Positions 9,001 through 20,900 of a DNA stretch of 64,000 bases are shown one piece after another. Position numbers and translations under genes: made by a program. Source of the DNA: Corythoichthys intestinalis. Its lineage: Eukaryota; Chordata; Actinopteri; Syngnathiformes; Syngnathidae. Position 1 is the stretch's first letter. Each line of letters starts with the position of its first letter. The DNA is taken from the NCBI RefSeq assembly GCF_030265065.1, contig NC_080410.1:49706398-49770397 (forward strand), written 5' to 3'. The notes beneath the pieces are model-generated. The model worked only from the letters and a program-made list of their open reading frames with translations, was not told where the DNA came from and did not search any database.

Positions 9001-11985
9001 GTCAAACGATTAAAATTTTTAATCGAGTTAATTACAGCTTAAAAATTAATTAATCGTAATTAATCGCAATTCAAACCATCTATAAAATATGCCATATTTT
9101 TCTGTAAATTATATATATATTCTGTAAAATAAATTGTTGGAATGGAAAGATAAGACACAAGATGGATATATACATTCAACATACAGTACATAAAGACTGT
9201 AGTGGGCATTTCACTCTACTGTCATTTAAATCTGTCTATGCTGTCCTCACTCCGAAGCGTCTACTTTTTCCAAAGCTAGGCAGCTAGTGAAAGACGCCTT
9301 AATAATTAGACTTCTTCCTTTTTCATCTGATTTATTAATAAAATGGCCTCAAACCATTGTCCTCTTTAGACCGTCGTAAAACTACAAAAAGTACACAAGC
9401 ATTGCATTAGCAACAACGTTAGCTTAGCACGATATACAGGTTCACTAAACATAAACAAAAAGCATCTCATACAAAAAATATAACATTTCGCTTACTAACA
9501 TAATATGTACATTCTTTACAACAACCATACTTACGGACAAATCTTGTCCAAGGATCACATAAGCACAACATTATCAGCCCGAGACGTCGTGCCGCCATAT
9601 TGAACTGGCAAGAAAACAATAAACCATGTCGCAAAGCGACCACAAGAGTTCGCTGTTGGACAGCACAAAAAAAGCCTTGCTGTAAAACTTACCAAAAGGC
9701 AGAATACTTTCTGAGCGGGACATGTGAGTTAATTGCTTCAAATATTTTAACGTGATTAATTTAAAAAATTAATTACCGCGCGTTAACGCGATAATTTTGA
9801 CAGCCCCAGTTAAAACCCCTCTTAATGTTTTCGTTTTAATAAAATTTGTACAATTTTCAATCAAAAAATAAACTAGTAACCCGCCATTGATGATGTCAAT
9901 ATTTACACAATGCTCATGGGTGCTTTGGTCACACCCAAGCGCCAGCAGAGGGTGACAAAACTCCCAAAAAACAGGTAACAAGCTGTGCTGTCATTTTAAT
10001 TGTGAGCGGGGCATGTGCGTTAATTGCGTCAAATATTTTAACGTGATTAATTAAAGAAATTAATTCCCGCCAGTTAACGTGATAATTTTGACAGCCCTAA
10101 AAAAAATTAAGAAAATGTGACACACAGGATGGGCTTGCTAAAATATATTCTACGTAAAGGACGTCAACCAAGGTCAGCCTCCCACATTTTTACCCCACCA
10201 AATCTGGCCCCCTTTGCAAAAAGTTTGGACACCCCTGATTGGCCCGGCTTTCACTCGTTAGTGGGAAGCGCAACTCCCAAAACAAACTTGTCAGGACTGA
10301 TGAGTTTGGGTGGTTGGAGGGGGGGTTAGGCGCATGGTTGCTATCCATCTTAGGCTTTTTATTTTGTAGCCACAACTGGATTCATTACTTTATTACCATT
10401 TATCTTTCACACAGCCTCTGAAAAAGTTTAATCCATCTGCAGGCGACGGAGATTTATGATTGATTTTACAACACTGTGCGGGTGTACGCTGGTCCTCAAG
10501 GGAAAGTCAGTCTTCCTTTAGGCAAAACACTACTACTTTTGTCCCCCGGCATCACTAATCGACCAAAATTAAAGTTACTAATTGTTGCTTTAAAGCTTAG
10601 TTTTCCTGTTAGTCTACCCGAGATGAAATACTGTCTGCCAACGATCAGATTGACTCCACACGCTGCAAAGCTTGATGCCGTGTAGACGGCATTTAAATTC
10701 TCAGGGCCCTTGAACATCTAGAAATTTAAGGGGGAAAAAATCATGGTGGAAACTGCATACATTGTAATATTGCAAGTCTTACCTTGATCAGTTTGACATC
10801 ATATTTGATTTTATTGACGACAAAGTCCGTTATGTTCCGACCAGTTGTGACTCCAGTCTTCCCGACAACTGTGGCTCTGATAGCTGGAAAGACCAAATAG
10901 TTTGATGTGGGACCAAGATGGCGGCATGAATCCCAAACGAAAACCAGGTAAGAAATACCGTATTGGCCCGAATATAAGATTTTTTTGCATTGAAATAAAA
11001 TTGAAAAAGAGGGGGTCGTCTTATATGCGCGGTGTAGACATTATACCCATTCACGACGCTAGATGGCGCCAGATATCATTGAAGCGATGCTCTGTTAGCC
11101 TGTTTGCATTGTTTTATTGCAATGTTTTTCCTTATTCAGATTTGTTTCAAAACTAGTTAGACTTCACTTTGATGGGTAATGCAGTTATGGCAATTTTGCT
11201 GTTTTAGCACAATAGATTGGTTTGTTTACATTTCAAAAACCAGAAGCCATTCATTTATGAATGTGATTGCACTTTACATATTTAAATGTTTAGATATTAA
11301 GATTAGAATGAGGAAAAATAACATGTTTTTTCTCTAAAATATATTGTTATAATCTTTTGTTTCGGATGTACTGTCTGTAATTATTTTCTGTATAAAAATT
11401 TGGTGTTCAAAAAGTCTTTTTTTCAAACTTGAGTCTTGAAAAAGAGGGGGTCGTCTTATATTTGGGCCGATACCGTAATAAAGCAGTCTTAAAATAAGAT
11501 TTAGCACCCATATTAAAAATTTAAGTAAAAGGGAGTTTTTTGTTTTAATCCATTTTACAAAAGAAAAAAATGACATTTAGTTTATGCAATAAAAACATTT
11601 AAGGAAAAAAAAAATCCATTCGTGCATGAAAGTGTTGATGCATTTTAGAATAATAAGGGATTTAAACACTATGACTCGCAAGTCTGTCAATTTCCGCTGC
11701 CGCATTGAATGTGATTGGAAACACCTGAACTTGCCTTACAAAAATTTTTTTTAAAATCTAAGTACGGTTGAATTAAAAGTAGTTTTTAACGTGATTTGCT
11801 CATGAAATAAATAAACTGAAACGACAATACTTAAAAGTTAATTTTTAACTTCATTGGGTTGACTTACCGAAATGTGCTTGGCAAAACATCTGCTGCGGAT
11901 GCATCGGGATGCAGCTGCAGGCTCGTGCGCCTTCCTGGAGCCCCAACAAGGGAAGCAGAAGTAGGGTCAGCACCAAACCCTTCAT
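6058..11985 (-). CDS. TIMP-like protein A (five exons, apparently intact)
   Basis: Rebuilt as complement(join(6058..6192, 6264..6385, 10618..10717, 10783..10883, 11868..11985)): 576 bases, 191 residues, all GT-AG, intron phases 1,0,1,0 as in vertebrate TIMPs. Signal peptide 1-22 (ends EGARA), then mature CSCIPMHPQQMFC. Exon 2 encodes an AB loop of the same length as human TIMP-2 (33 codons) with an N-I-T glycosylation sequon. Exon 3 is MFKGPENLNAVYTASS, exon 4 ends TGCNCK, exon 5 reads ITRCTSIPCGSGFSECLW to DGSCAWFSGLA. All 12 family cysteines are present and Cys-Ser-Cys-x-Pro is canonical for MMP inhibition. It stops soon after SCAW, so it lacks the TIMP-2-type tail. Polyadenylation signal at 6015-6020 (reverse). 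Intron 3 (4.2 kb) is filled by nested transposons. Closest relative in the window is B. Secreted; target proteinase unknown. Confidence 0.92.
6922..8324. mobile_element. Non-autonomous hAT element, family 2 (TIR AGTGTTGT), nested
   Basis: The ends AGTGTTGTCA and TGACAACACT are flanked by a perfect 8-bp target duplication ATCTTTAC (6914-6921 and 8325-8332). Subterminal sequence is rich in GTAACGCGTTACT-like motifs. It has no transposase. It was inserted into the Charlie-like shell and itself contains the element at 7703-7932. A relative with the same terminal motif is at 23473-24350. Confidence 0.9.
7703..7932. mobile_element. Short hAT MITE (TIR CAGGGGTGGGCAA), innermost in its nest
   Basis: A 230-bp element with ends CAGGGGTGGGCAA and TTGCCCACCCCTG and a perfect 8-bp duplication CTCCAGAA (7695-7702 and 7933-7940). 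The interior begins CCGGTCCTCGAGGGC, as in the widespread fish MITE of this type. Confidence 0.92.
8682..10099. mobile_element. Non-autonomous hAT element, family 3 (TIR GGCTGTCAAACGATTA), outer copy
   Basis: It starts TACGGCTGTCAAACGATTA and ends TTTTGACAGCCCT, with an A/T-rich imperfect duplication (AAAAAATT-like) on either side. It was itself interrupted by a THAP-family repeat and by a second copy of the same family at 8994-9808. No transposase. Confidence 0.75.
8994..9808. mobile_element. Non-autonomous hAT element, family 3, inner copy
   Basis: The ends TAGGGCTGTCAAACG and TTTTGACAGCCCCA have a perfect 8-bp duplication GTTAAAAC (8986-8993 and 9809-9816). It sits in a repeat (about 8915-8993 and 9809-10000) whose terminal sequence GTGATCCATGGATAGAAAG is shared with the long-TIR element at 58808-59919. 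A truncated third copy is at 31238-31410. Confidence 0.9.
10956..11477. mobile_element. MITE with TACCGTATTGGCCCG ends, copy 1 (intron 1 of gene A)
   Basis: A 522-bp element. The terminal inverted repeats read TACCGTATTGGCCCGAATAT on the left and, in reverse, TACGGTATCGGCCCAAATAT. Internal sequence GGGGGTCGTCTTATAT is next to each end. Copies at 27924-28428 and 29452-29995 have the same layout, including GCTAGATGGCGCCAGATATC. Superfamily not determined. Confidence 0.8.
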
Positions 11986-11999
11986 TGTGAAGACCGCAG

Positions 12000-12290
12000 G
12001 TAAGGAGAGGTGACAGCGACTTTTTCTTACGCTCTGCCTGACAAACGTCCTTTTTATGGCCACTGATTCCGCCCACAATCAATTAAGTGACACGCCCATC
12101 ACATCAGTTTTTACATTTTGACACCGCCAAAGGCCCATGTAAGGCAACATTTTCACCCCCCAGAAATGTATAAGCATTTGATTAGAAATGCTTTAATGAC
12201 ATTCATAAAAAGGTGCTAATTTTCCCCAACATACTCACTTAAATTGGCAGTTATTGTTCATCACTGGACTCCCAATTAAAATAGATTGGA
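12000..12290. repeat. Left arm of the A/B inverted duplication (5' flank of A)
   Basis: The reverse complement aligns through most of its length with 17640-17950: shared TTGCCTTACATGGG, GGTGTCAAAATGTAAAAACT and GATGTGATGGGCGTGTCACT. Similarity continues across exon 1 and into intron 1 of both genes (AAGTTCAGGTG with CATTCAAT in both). It is the footprint of a whole-gene inverted duplication. Confidence 0.85.
12050..12059 (-). promoter_or_regulatory. TATA-box region of gene A
   Basis: On the - strand, CCATAAAAAGGACG lies 65-74 bases upstream of the start codon at 11985. It is followed by TGTCAGGCAGAG and preceded by GGGCGTGTCACTTAATTGAT and GTGGGCGGA. The same series occurs at gene B. Confidence 0.7.
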
Positions 12291-12477
12291 CCACTGGCGT
12301 TGCCAGCCCCAGGGCCGGAGTGGGACTCAATTTCATGCCTCAGACCGGCTCACTTTATATTATTTAAAATAGGGATTTCCCAATCGCATGTTTTTGCACC
12401 CAAGTCCGAGTCACCTGATTTTGAGAATCTGCCGGTAAAGAGTCAGCAGGGCCGAGAACGAAAAGTGGTATTTAGTA

Positions 12478-14600
12478 TGTGGCAAAATGGATTTTGTCAT
12501 GTGGCATTTTCTTTTTTTTTTTCCATGCAGCAAAATGGATTTTGCAATGTGGCATTTTTTTGCCGTGTGGTAATGGCTGTAATGGTAAGTGTATATTCAA
12601 AAATCTCAGCCACACATGCTGCTACAAAATGAATGGAAAATTTCGACGTGCATGGTCTGCTAAAATGCCATATACAAAAAAAAAAAAAATGCCACATACC
12701 AAAAATAAAAATAAAGCCACATACCAAAATCCATCTTGCCACATACCAGAAAAAGCCATATACCAAAAAAAAAAAGCCACATACCAAAATCCATTTTGCC
12801 ACATACAAAAAAAAATGCCACGTACCAAAATCCATTTTGCCATATACCAAAAAAAAAAAAAAAAGCCACATGGCAAAAAAATGCCACATGCCAAAATCCA
12901 TTTTGCCACATCGCAAAAACAATGCTTCATGGCAAAAAATAAAAATAAAATAAAGCCACATACAAAAATCCATTGTGCCACATACCAAAAAAAAAAAAAA
13001 GACACATACGAAAAAAAAAAAAAAAAAAATGACACATACCAAAATCCATTTTGCCACATACCAAAAAAGCCACATACCCAAAAAAAGAAGCCACATACCA
13101 AAATCCATTTTGCCACATACAAAAGAAAAAAAAATGCCACATGGCAAAAAAAAAAAAAAAAAAAAGCCACATGGCATAATCAATTTTGCCACATGGCAAA
13201 AAAAATGCCAAGTGCCAAAATCCATTTTTGCCACATCGCAAAAACAATGCCTCATGGCAAAAAAAAATGCCACGTGCCAAAATCCATTTTGCCACATACC
13301 CAAAAAATGACACGTGCCAAAATCCATTTTGCCACATCGCAAAAACAATGCCTCATGGCAAATAAATAAATAAATAAATATAAAGCCACATACCAAAATC
13401 CATTTTGCCACATACCCAATAAATGCCACATGCCAAAATCTATTTTGCCACATTGCAAAAACAATGCCTCATGTCAAAAAAAAAAAAAAAAAAAAGTCAC
13501 ATACCAAAATCCATTTTGCCACATTGCAAAAAAATGCCACATGCCAAAATTCATTTTGCCACATCGCAAAAACAATGCTTCATGGCAAATGCTTCATGGC
13601 AAAAAATACAAAATAAAATAAAGCCACATACCAAAATCCATTGTGCCACATACAAAAAAAAAAAAGCCACACACTAAAAAAAAAAAAAAAAAAAAAAGCC
13701 ACATACCAAAATCCGTTTTGCCACATACCCAAAAAAAGAAGCCACATACCAAAATCCATTTTGCCACATGCAAAAGAAAAAAAATGCCACATGGCAAAAA
13801 AAAAAAAGCCACATGGCATAATAAATTTTGCCCCATGGCAAAAAAAAATGCCACGTGCCAAAATCCATTTTGCCACATACCCAAAAAATGCCACATGCAT
13901 AAATCTATTTTGCCACATGGCAAAAACAAGGCCTCATGGCAAAAAAAAAAAAAAGCCACATACCAAAATCCATTTTGCCACATAGCAAAAAAAATGCCAC
14001 ATGCCAAAATCCATTTTGCCACATCGCAAAAACAATGCCTCATGGCAAAAAAATAAATAAATAAAAATAAAGCCACATACCAAAATCCATTTTGCCACAT
14101 ACAAAAAAAAGATATATAGTAAAAAAAATAAATTGAAAAAAAAAAAAAAACATATCAAAATCTATTTTGCCACATACCAAAAAAATGCCACATGCCAAAA
14201 TCTATTTTGCCACATGACAAAAACAATACCTCATGGCAAAAAATAAAATAAAATAAAACAAAATAAAGCCACATACCAAAATCCATTTTGCCACATACCA
14301 AAAAAAAAAAAATCCACATACCAAAATCAATTTTGCCACATGGCATAAAAATGCCACATGGCAAAATCAATTTTGCCACATGGCAAAAAAATGCCAAGTA
14401 CCAAGAAAAAAAAGCCATCTAGCAAAAAAAAAGTCTCATGGCAAAATCCATTTTGCCACACGGCAAAAAAAAAAAAAAAATGCCACATGGCAAAAACAAT
14501 GCCTAATGTCAAAAACAATGCCACATGGTAAAATCCTTTTTGCCACATGGCAAAAAAAAAAAAGCCAAATGGCAAAATCCATTTTGCCACATGGCAAATA
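12478..14600. repeat. 2.1-kb tandem array of a CCAAAATCCATTTTG-containing motif
   Basis: Dozens of copies of GCCACATACCAAAATCCA plus TTTTGCCACATRCC alternate with A-tracts of 3-20 bases. Variants read GCCACATGGCAAAA and ATGCCTCATGGCAAA. CCAAAATCCATTTTGCC is itself nearly palindromic, so every unit can fold into a hairpin, and the strands are strongly purine/pyrimidine asymmetric. Unit length varies (roughly 40-60) because the A-tracts vary. Long open frames on both strands (KIHFATYQKKK-like; FFFLVCGKMDFG-like) follow from the repeat and are not genes. It lies between the divergent genes A and B. Confidence 0.92.
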
Positions 14601-14604
14601 TCAC

Positions 14605-17600
14605 TTTTGGTTCTTGCTGTCTCTCTAAAAAGTCTCCATCCGATACTGAAAGAAAAATGAATAAAAGTTCCAAACTTGTTACAGTACCTCCTCTTTCTCT
14701 TTTTCTGGGAGTGTTGCAGGGTGTGTCTATTTTTTATTCATTTGGAAATGCCATTGTATTTCTGGATTATTTTGTTACTTTTGTAGCTCTTAAAAAAAAT
14801 ACAAAAATATATAAGTGTACTGCCCAAAACAGTGCATTTTCCATGTGCACTGCCCGACAGCTAACTCACATTGAATGTCCTCCAAGAAAACACAAAGTGA
14901 ACTTTTCTTGTTTTTATATGAAGTCACACTCAAAGATGTTTAGAGTGCCTATGACAGCAAAAAGCATGTTTATTTCATATTTCAAGAAGTATTTTATGCT
15001 CCGGAATGAAATGGACCGCTTGGATGTGTGTGAAAGCGATCATTTTATTCAATCAATTTTTTTAATCCCGCGCCATGAAAATGAGTAACTTCCTGTCTTT
15101 TGGAGGAATGCAAATGTGACGTCACACGGGTCAGCATTGCAAATGGACTGCAGATTCATCTGATTTTGCGGATTAATTTGTTTATTTTTCGCATCACACC
15201 AGCCAAATGTGCTGCAGGGTTTTGTTGCTGCACCAGGGAGAGGCGTGTGAGCCATTTTGGGTTTCAACACCCCCCACCCCGAGATTGGCCAAAACAAGTC
15301 CGACAGCTGTGGGACCATTAGACTTACGAGGAAGAGAGTAAACATCATGTTTTGTATTATGTCAAATACTGGGCTTGCTATTTTTGGCTGACAATGCTCC
15401 TTGTCCACCGATAATGCAACTCGGCCGACGACCGGGGGCTTGTCGCACACCCCGCTCGGTCCTTTTCGTGTGCCCGCTGGGAGAGGGCTATACTTGGCTT
15501 ATCCTCGTGTGGTTCTCCATATCGTCCAGACTTCCCGGCAATAGACCACTATCCTCGGGTTGGGCTCGGGCAGCTACGCGCTCCTCCGACGTCAGTCGGT
15601 TTGTCCAGCGGTCATTCTCCAGCTGCTTCTCCGGCAAATGAGCTCAGCCGGGGAACGACGAGCTGTAACTCGTTCGCCGCCGGGGGAGTTGCCGATCAGT
15701 GAAGACAGTCGACAACCCCACCACCGTGTGGGGTAGTTTTGTGTGATTTTTCACTTAGAAAGGCCAGAATAAGACTGTGAAACGCGGCTCTGTTCGGGTT
15801 AACACGTCGGCTAGCTGTCACGCCTCCTGGTTTGTTTACACTCTCCGAAGCCGGAGCAGGGACATGACAAAAGCCTGACTAACTCCAGTGGCATAAAATA
15901 TTGTTCGGGAGGTGCAAGAAGTCGATAGTTTTGACCATTATGGAGTAATTTTGCCATGCCGTATTGAATAAATGCATTTTGAATATTTCATATGCCATTT
16001 AGAACAAGACTGATATTTGTCCTGACCATACTATTTATTGAGTAATTGGGGAAAAATACTTAGATCAAAAGAATATCCTGTTAAAATATTGGAGTAGAGA
16101 GAGATTGAAATAAAGACATTTTGCTACTCTATTTGTCGCATTTTCCTTGATCTGAATAATTCCCACACAATAGGCTGAGCTCCAAATCAGATGAAATCGT
16201 GACCCTGCCGACGTCATCCTCCAGTTGGGGACGCTAGAGCGCTATAATGACAGGCAGGGATAAACGGCAGATTAAAAGAATAATTTCTCGTCAACTGCGC
16301 TTTGCCAAATTGTTGTATACATTCGAATCGTCTCAAAATATGATTGCAATTCGCATAATAATGCTATTTTAAGGTTTTTTTTTTAATGATGTCGCAGGCC
16401 CTTTGAGGTTATCATACCGTCAGACTCTCATACCGGCACATTCTGTAAAGAATGTCTTTTATTTTGTTACATTCCACCAATGAAAACTGATCATGAAAAA
16501 CCAGTATTGATATTATCCAATATCATTTTAAAATGCTATTATCAGCCTATATTATCAGGTAGCCGATAATATCGGTGTTTTACGAAAAAGTCAAGGTTCG
16601 CAGTGAGTCAGCAACAGGCACACTTTTGCTTAATAGACAATGTTTATTGATTAGAAATTGCAAATAAATGAATAAATGAAGTTTTATTGATTACAATCCC
16701 ACAAAGGCAAGCAAAAAAAACCAAGTATAACACAAAATAACCACAACGCTAAGTTTTGGATTGTCACTGTTGTTACTGTTAACGTCTAAAAACCCCCCAC
16801 GATGCAGTTACAACACACAAGCACAAGAAACAATGACGCTAGATAAATCAGTTGTCGAAGCTAAAATACCCCCACGCCAAAGTTAAGACACAACGAGTTC
16901 CATGATAATGAATCAAGCTCCTACCTGTCGACAATGAACGGAGGGCCACACACACGTTCCTGGTCTGAGCAATCAAGGAACCCCGGCCGAGCGATTGACG
17001 CGTAAAATCCTACAACCGACCCTGGTGTGGCCCGGAAATGTCCGCTCTTTATTAGCATATGTCACGTGAGAACAGAGGGGGCCGACCCCTACTCTAAGGA
17101 GACACACTGCCTGCCCAAACATGGTAAATTTAACATGTTTTGCTCAACCTCTTAAGGAGATGAGTCTCGTGTCCAAATATAATTGGTTCACTTCAGCATC
17201 AAATATCCTGGTTACCATAGCAATGCTAAACTGCGCCAGAGTGGTGATAAGAAGTAACAGTCCAAAAGAATGTGTGCACACAGTTAGTTACTCTTACTCT
17301 CAAAGACTAAAAAACAATATGAGTGCATTAGTGCAATTATTGCTATATGTGTGTGGCTATATATATGGAAACAATTCGGGTCACAAAAAAGGTCACAGCA
17401 AAGGTCATGCAAAAGGTCATAAAAGTGTTTTTTCCCTATTCAATCGGCTATAACTCTATTTTATTAAATGAATCCATACACTGTTAATGACAGTCATTGA
17501 CAGTCAATGAGGCTACAGTACAAGCGATATGGGAAATATTTTAAGTATAGGAAAGTTTTAATTTGCTGCCTTTGATAAAGATAAATTAAATCCATTAAGA

Positions 17601-17640
17601 CTGAGTTTGTTTCAGTGCCACTGACAGCGACAGATATCCA
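14605..17640. repeat. Unclassified intergenic repeats between A and B
   Basis: I see no convincing gene. Bases 14935-16250 look like one or more old repeats, with a GC-richer block (15400-15900) and no recognisable protein. Bases 16595-17115 have features of a broken LTR in reverse orientation (AATAAACATTGTC and AATAAAGAGCGG on the - strand), but no ends or target duplication could be fixed. Bases 17380-17430 hold a short GGTCA-rich run. The open frames here are short and have no family resemblance. Confidence 0.4.
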
Positions 17641-17950
17641 ATTTATGGTAATTGGGAGGGTCCAGTGATTTTTAAACACCGCCAATTAGAGTGAGTAAGT
17701 TGAGGAAAATCAAGCAAATTTCAGTATATAAATGTCATAAAGGCCTGTCAAATGTTTATGAATTTTTGGGGGGCGAAAATATTGCCTTACATGGGGCTTT
17801 GGTGGTGTCAAAATGTAAAAACTGATGTGATGGGCGTGTCACTTAATTGATTGTGGGCGGATTGAGTGGCTATAAAAAGGACGTTCGTCAGGCAGAGGAA
17901 AGAAGTTGATGCCACAAAACAGTTACAACTCCTTACCTGCGGTCTTCACA
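17640..17950. repeat. Right arm of the A/B inverted duplication (5' flank of B)
   Basis: Reverse-complement counterpart of 12000-12290, including GTCCAGTGAT, GCCAATTAGAGTGAGTAAGT-like sequence and the core promoter. It fixes the duplicate's upstream boundary near 17640. Confidence 0.85.
17871..17880 (+). promoter_or_regulatory. TATA box of gene B
   Basis: TATAAAAAGG, 71-80 bases upstream of the start codon at 17951, in the context GGGCGGATTGAGTGGC then ACGTTCGTCAGGCAGAG. It is nearly identical to the region upstream of gene A. Confidence 0.75.
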
Positions 17951-20900
17951 ATGAAGGGTTTAGTGCTGGTCCTACTTCTGCTTCCTTTGTTGGGGCTCCA
18001 GGAAGGTGCTCGAGCCTGCAGCTGCCCCCAGACTCATCCGCAGGAGACGTTTTGTCGAGCACAAGTCGGTAAGTAAAGTCAACACAACGAAGTTGACAAG
18101 AGAGCCACCCCTTACCTTTTAATTGTTGTTTCATTTTGGGAGCAAATCATGTTTAAAAACTACTTTTTAACTCAACTGTACTTTGATATGCAAGGGAAGT
18201 TCAGGTGCTTCTAATTACATTCAATACAGCACCGGTCAGTAGTTGACAATGACTAGCAAGAGTCATAACATTTTAAATCGTTCATTTTTTTTTTTTTTCC
18301 CGGTATATATTTATGCACTGGAACCCATGTCAACCCTTTCATGCATTAATTGGTAGTTTTTTCCTTAAGTGTGTTTATTGCATATTGGTTGGAGCAGGGC
18401 CGGCCCAGCCTATGCACAGATTATGCAGCTGCTTAGGGCCCCTGATCACTAGGGGGGCCCCCCCAATCTGGCAATTGTTTAATCTATATTCTATTCTGTT
18501 TACTACAGTTTTCTTTGAGTTTTGATACTTGATTACAAGCTTAAAAAAAGTTCTTAACTTTTTTCTTCTTTTAGAAAAAGGTTTGGCGCTATCTACTGTA
18601 AGTACTGACTATCATTTGGGGTGAGAAGTTTGAAGTATGCAGTGCAACAAAATCTGATTAATACACAAAATATGGACGTATGGTTTGGATTGCATGTATG
18701 GGTTTCACAGTACACTGTGACGAAATGGTGGGCCAAAAATATGGGCTCCTTTGCATTATTTTGCTTAGGGCCCCCAAATGGCCTGGGCCGGCCCTGGGTT
18801 GGAGTACCGATCAACTAAACATAAAAATTTAAATGGTTAAAAGATCTTCATTTTATTTATTTTTTGAATGACATAGCTTGTCTTAATGACCTGGATTTCA
18901 TTTGGGATTTATACCGCCATCTTGGTTCCCACCACTGGTGGGTAGTAATGAGTTGCATTAACGTAAGTTTTTTTTATTAAAGTAAATTCTTAGTAACTTT
19001 TTACTTGTATATCTGTGAAGAAATGCTACTTACTTTACTATTTTAGGCCATACTAGTCGTTATTTTTCCCCTCTTTATTCTTTTTGTCGGATCAGTGCGT
19101 GTGTGTGTGTGTGGGGGGGGGGGGGGTCATCAGCCAATCAAATGAGTTTTGGGGGGGGTGGACTAGCAAATTCAGCAATTGAAAGGGGTAAATGTAAGTC
19201 TGAACATAATGAAAATAATTCACTTAATAATGGTAGGGTCAATTGTATCCTTACAACATATGGAAAGGCAATCTAAATTACCTATGTAACTGAACTCATT
19301 TTATATTGCAACTAAGGTTGCTTAAAAGTCAGTGCGGACAATTTGAGCGTCCTGAAAACTTGGTAGTGTTATGTCCCTATGCAAATCTACGCCCTTGGGT
19401 CATGTAGAGGGGTTTCATACAATATCATTATAACAGTTCATATTGATACGTTTGTGCCAAGGAGATCCAAAATCGTAAGCCATTGCTCATTACTTGAGTA
19501 TTCTTTTCACCAAATATTTTACTTCAGTAATATTTTTGGCTACTGGTTCCCACATCATCAAAACTAGATGCCAAACTAAACTCGTTTGGTCTTTCTAGGT
19601 ATCAGGGCCGTAGTTCTTGGGAGGACTGAAGTCAGACCTATTGATGACCTGACAGACTTTGGATTTAATAATGTCAAGTATGACATCAAACTGATCAAGG
19701 TAAGATTTGCTATATCAAAATGGATGGATGCAGTTTCTACAATTTATTTTCTCTTTAAATTTCTAGCTGTTCAAGGGCCCGAAGAAAAATTATAATGCAG
19801 TCTACACTGCATCCAACTCTGCAGCGTGTGGAGTCAATCTAATCAATGGCACGGAGTACTTCATGTCAGGTAGTGTAAAGTTCAAAAATAGACCCTTAGG
19901 TAGACATTTGTAAAATTACCCAAAAATAAGGGGAGAAGACACTCAGTTTTCTTGGCCAAGGAGGGACTGGAAAGAGAAATGCTAGATTACGCTGTACAGT
20001 CACCAAAATTGATCTTAAAAAAAAAAAAAAAAAAAAAAAACTTGTTCTTTTTTTATTAGGGGTTTGTCCTAACACAGAAGTGTGCCGCCCTAAAGGGAGG
20101 GGGAAAGCAAGCTGGAGACACCCATATGATTTTGGTTGGCTATGTGTGAGCATGTAGGTGGAACTAACTAAATACACGTGTGTAAGCAAGGCCACTTGGG
20201 TAAAGTGGTCAGAATGACCCACACACCTCAGTTATGCAACGCTGCGGCCATGGAAGATGTCCTCGAATGGAAGATTGTCAAAAGTCTAGACGTAAGATGC
20301 TTAAGATGTCCTAGAAGGTCTAGTTACGCAATGTTGCGGCCATGAAGCAAGGCAGTTGTCACCCCGACCATTTTTAACACTTTGTAAAACTTGAACATTA
20401 TACTCAGCCTAGTATAGCAAGCAATATTCATTTACTGGTTATATCAAATAAGAAAATATGGCAATATGTATTAGGTATACTGTATATGAGCACAAGCAAA
20501 TATTCAATCAACCCTCGATAATTAACTCAACAGGTAGACTTAAAGGATTACTAAACCTTTAAAATTGAATAGTTATTAACTCTGGTTCAAGGTAACCCAT
20601 CAAAACTTCCTTTCCCGTCATCTTCTGCCATGACAGGACGCCTGGATTTCCACGGCTTTCTTCAAGTCGGCCTATGCGGTTTTGTTCGGCCATGGGAGGA
20701 CATGAGCTTCATGCAGAAGAAAGGTGTATCGCAGACCTACAAAACAGGCTGCAATTGCAAGGTAAGACTGGATTTCCTGACTTTTGTAATGGCTCCTGCT
20801 GTAATGGATGCTTCCACTTTTAGATCACGAACTGCTACTCCATCCCGTGCGGCAGCAGCTTCGCCGAATGCTTGTGGCCGGACTTTCTGATGTTTACGGT

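Larger units (their letters stand above)
6697..10237 (+). mobile_element. Charlie-like hAT element, outer shell of a transposon nest in intron 3 of gene A
   Basis: The ends CAGACATGTCCAAA and TTTGGACACCCCTG match the complete copy at 48732-50858. Between the inserted elements the shell holds a decayed piece of a BED/GTF2IRD2-type hAT protein (TVSASFAKRQSL-like frame near 8430; the better copy reads RNDCVCLICKETVAVF). No convincing target duplication was seen. Insertions at 6922-8324 and 8682-10099 make up most of its length. Confidence 0.75.

Noticed and set aside
12479-14600. Long lysine/histidine-rich and phenylalanine-rich open frames on both strands (up to about 318 codons)
   Set aside because: They are translations of the CCAAAATCCATTTTGCC/A-tract array, occur in several frames at once, and have no start context, splice sites or protein similarity.
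14525-15088. 187-codon + strand frame after the tandem array
   Set aside because: It starts inside the array and has no domain or cysteine pattern; no conserved neighbour or splice evidence.
17121-17453. 110-codon frame upstream of gene B
   Set aside because: No signal peptide or family similarity. The end is a GGTCA repeat (HKKGHSKGHAKGHK), so probably chance.
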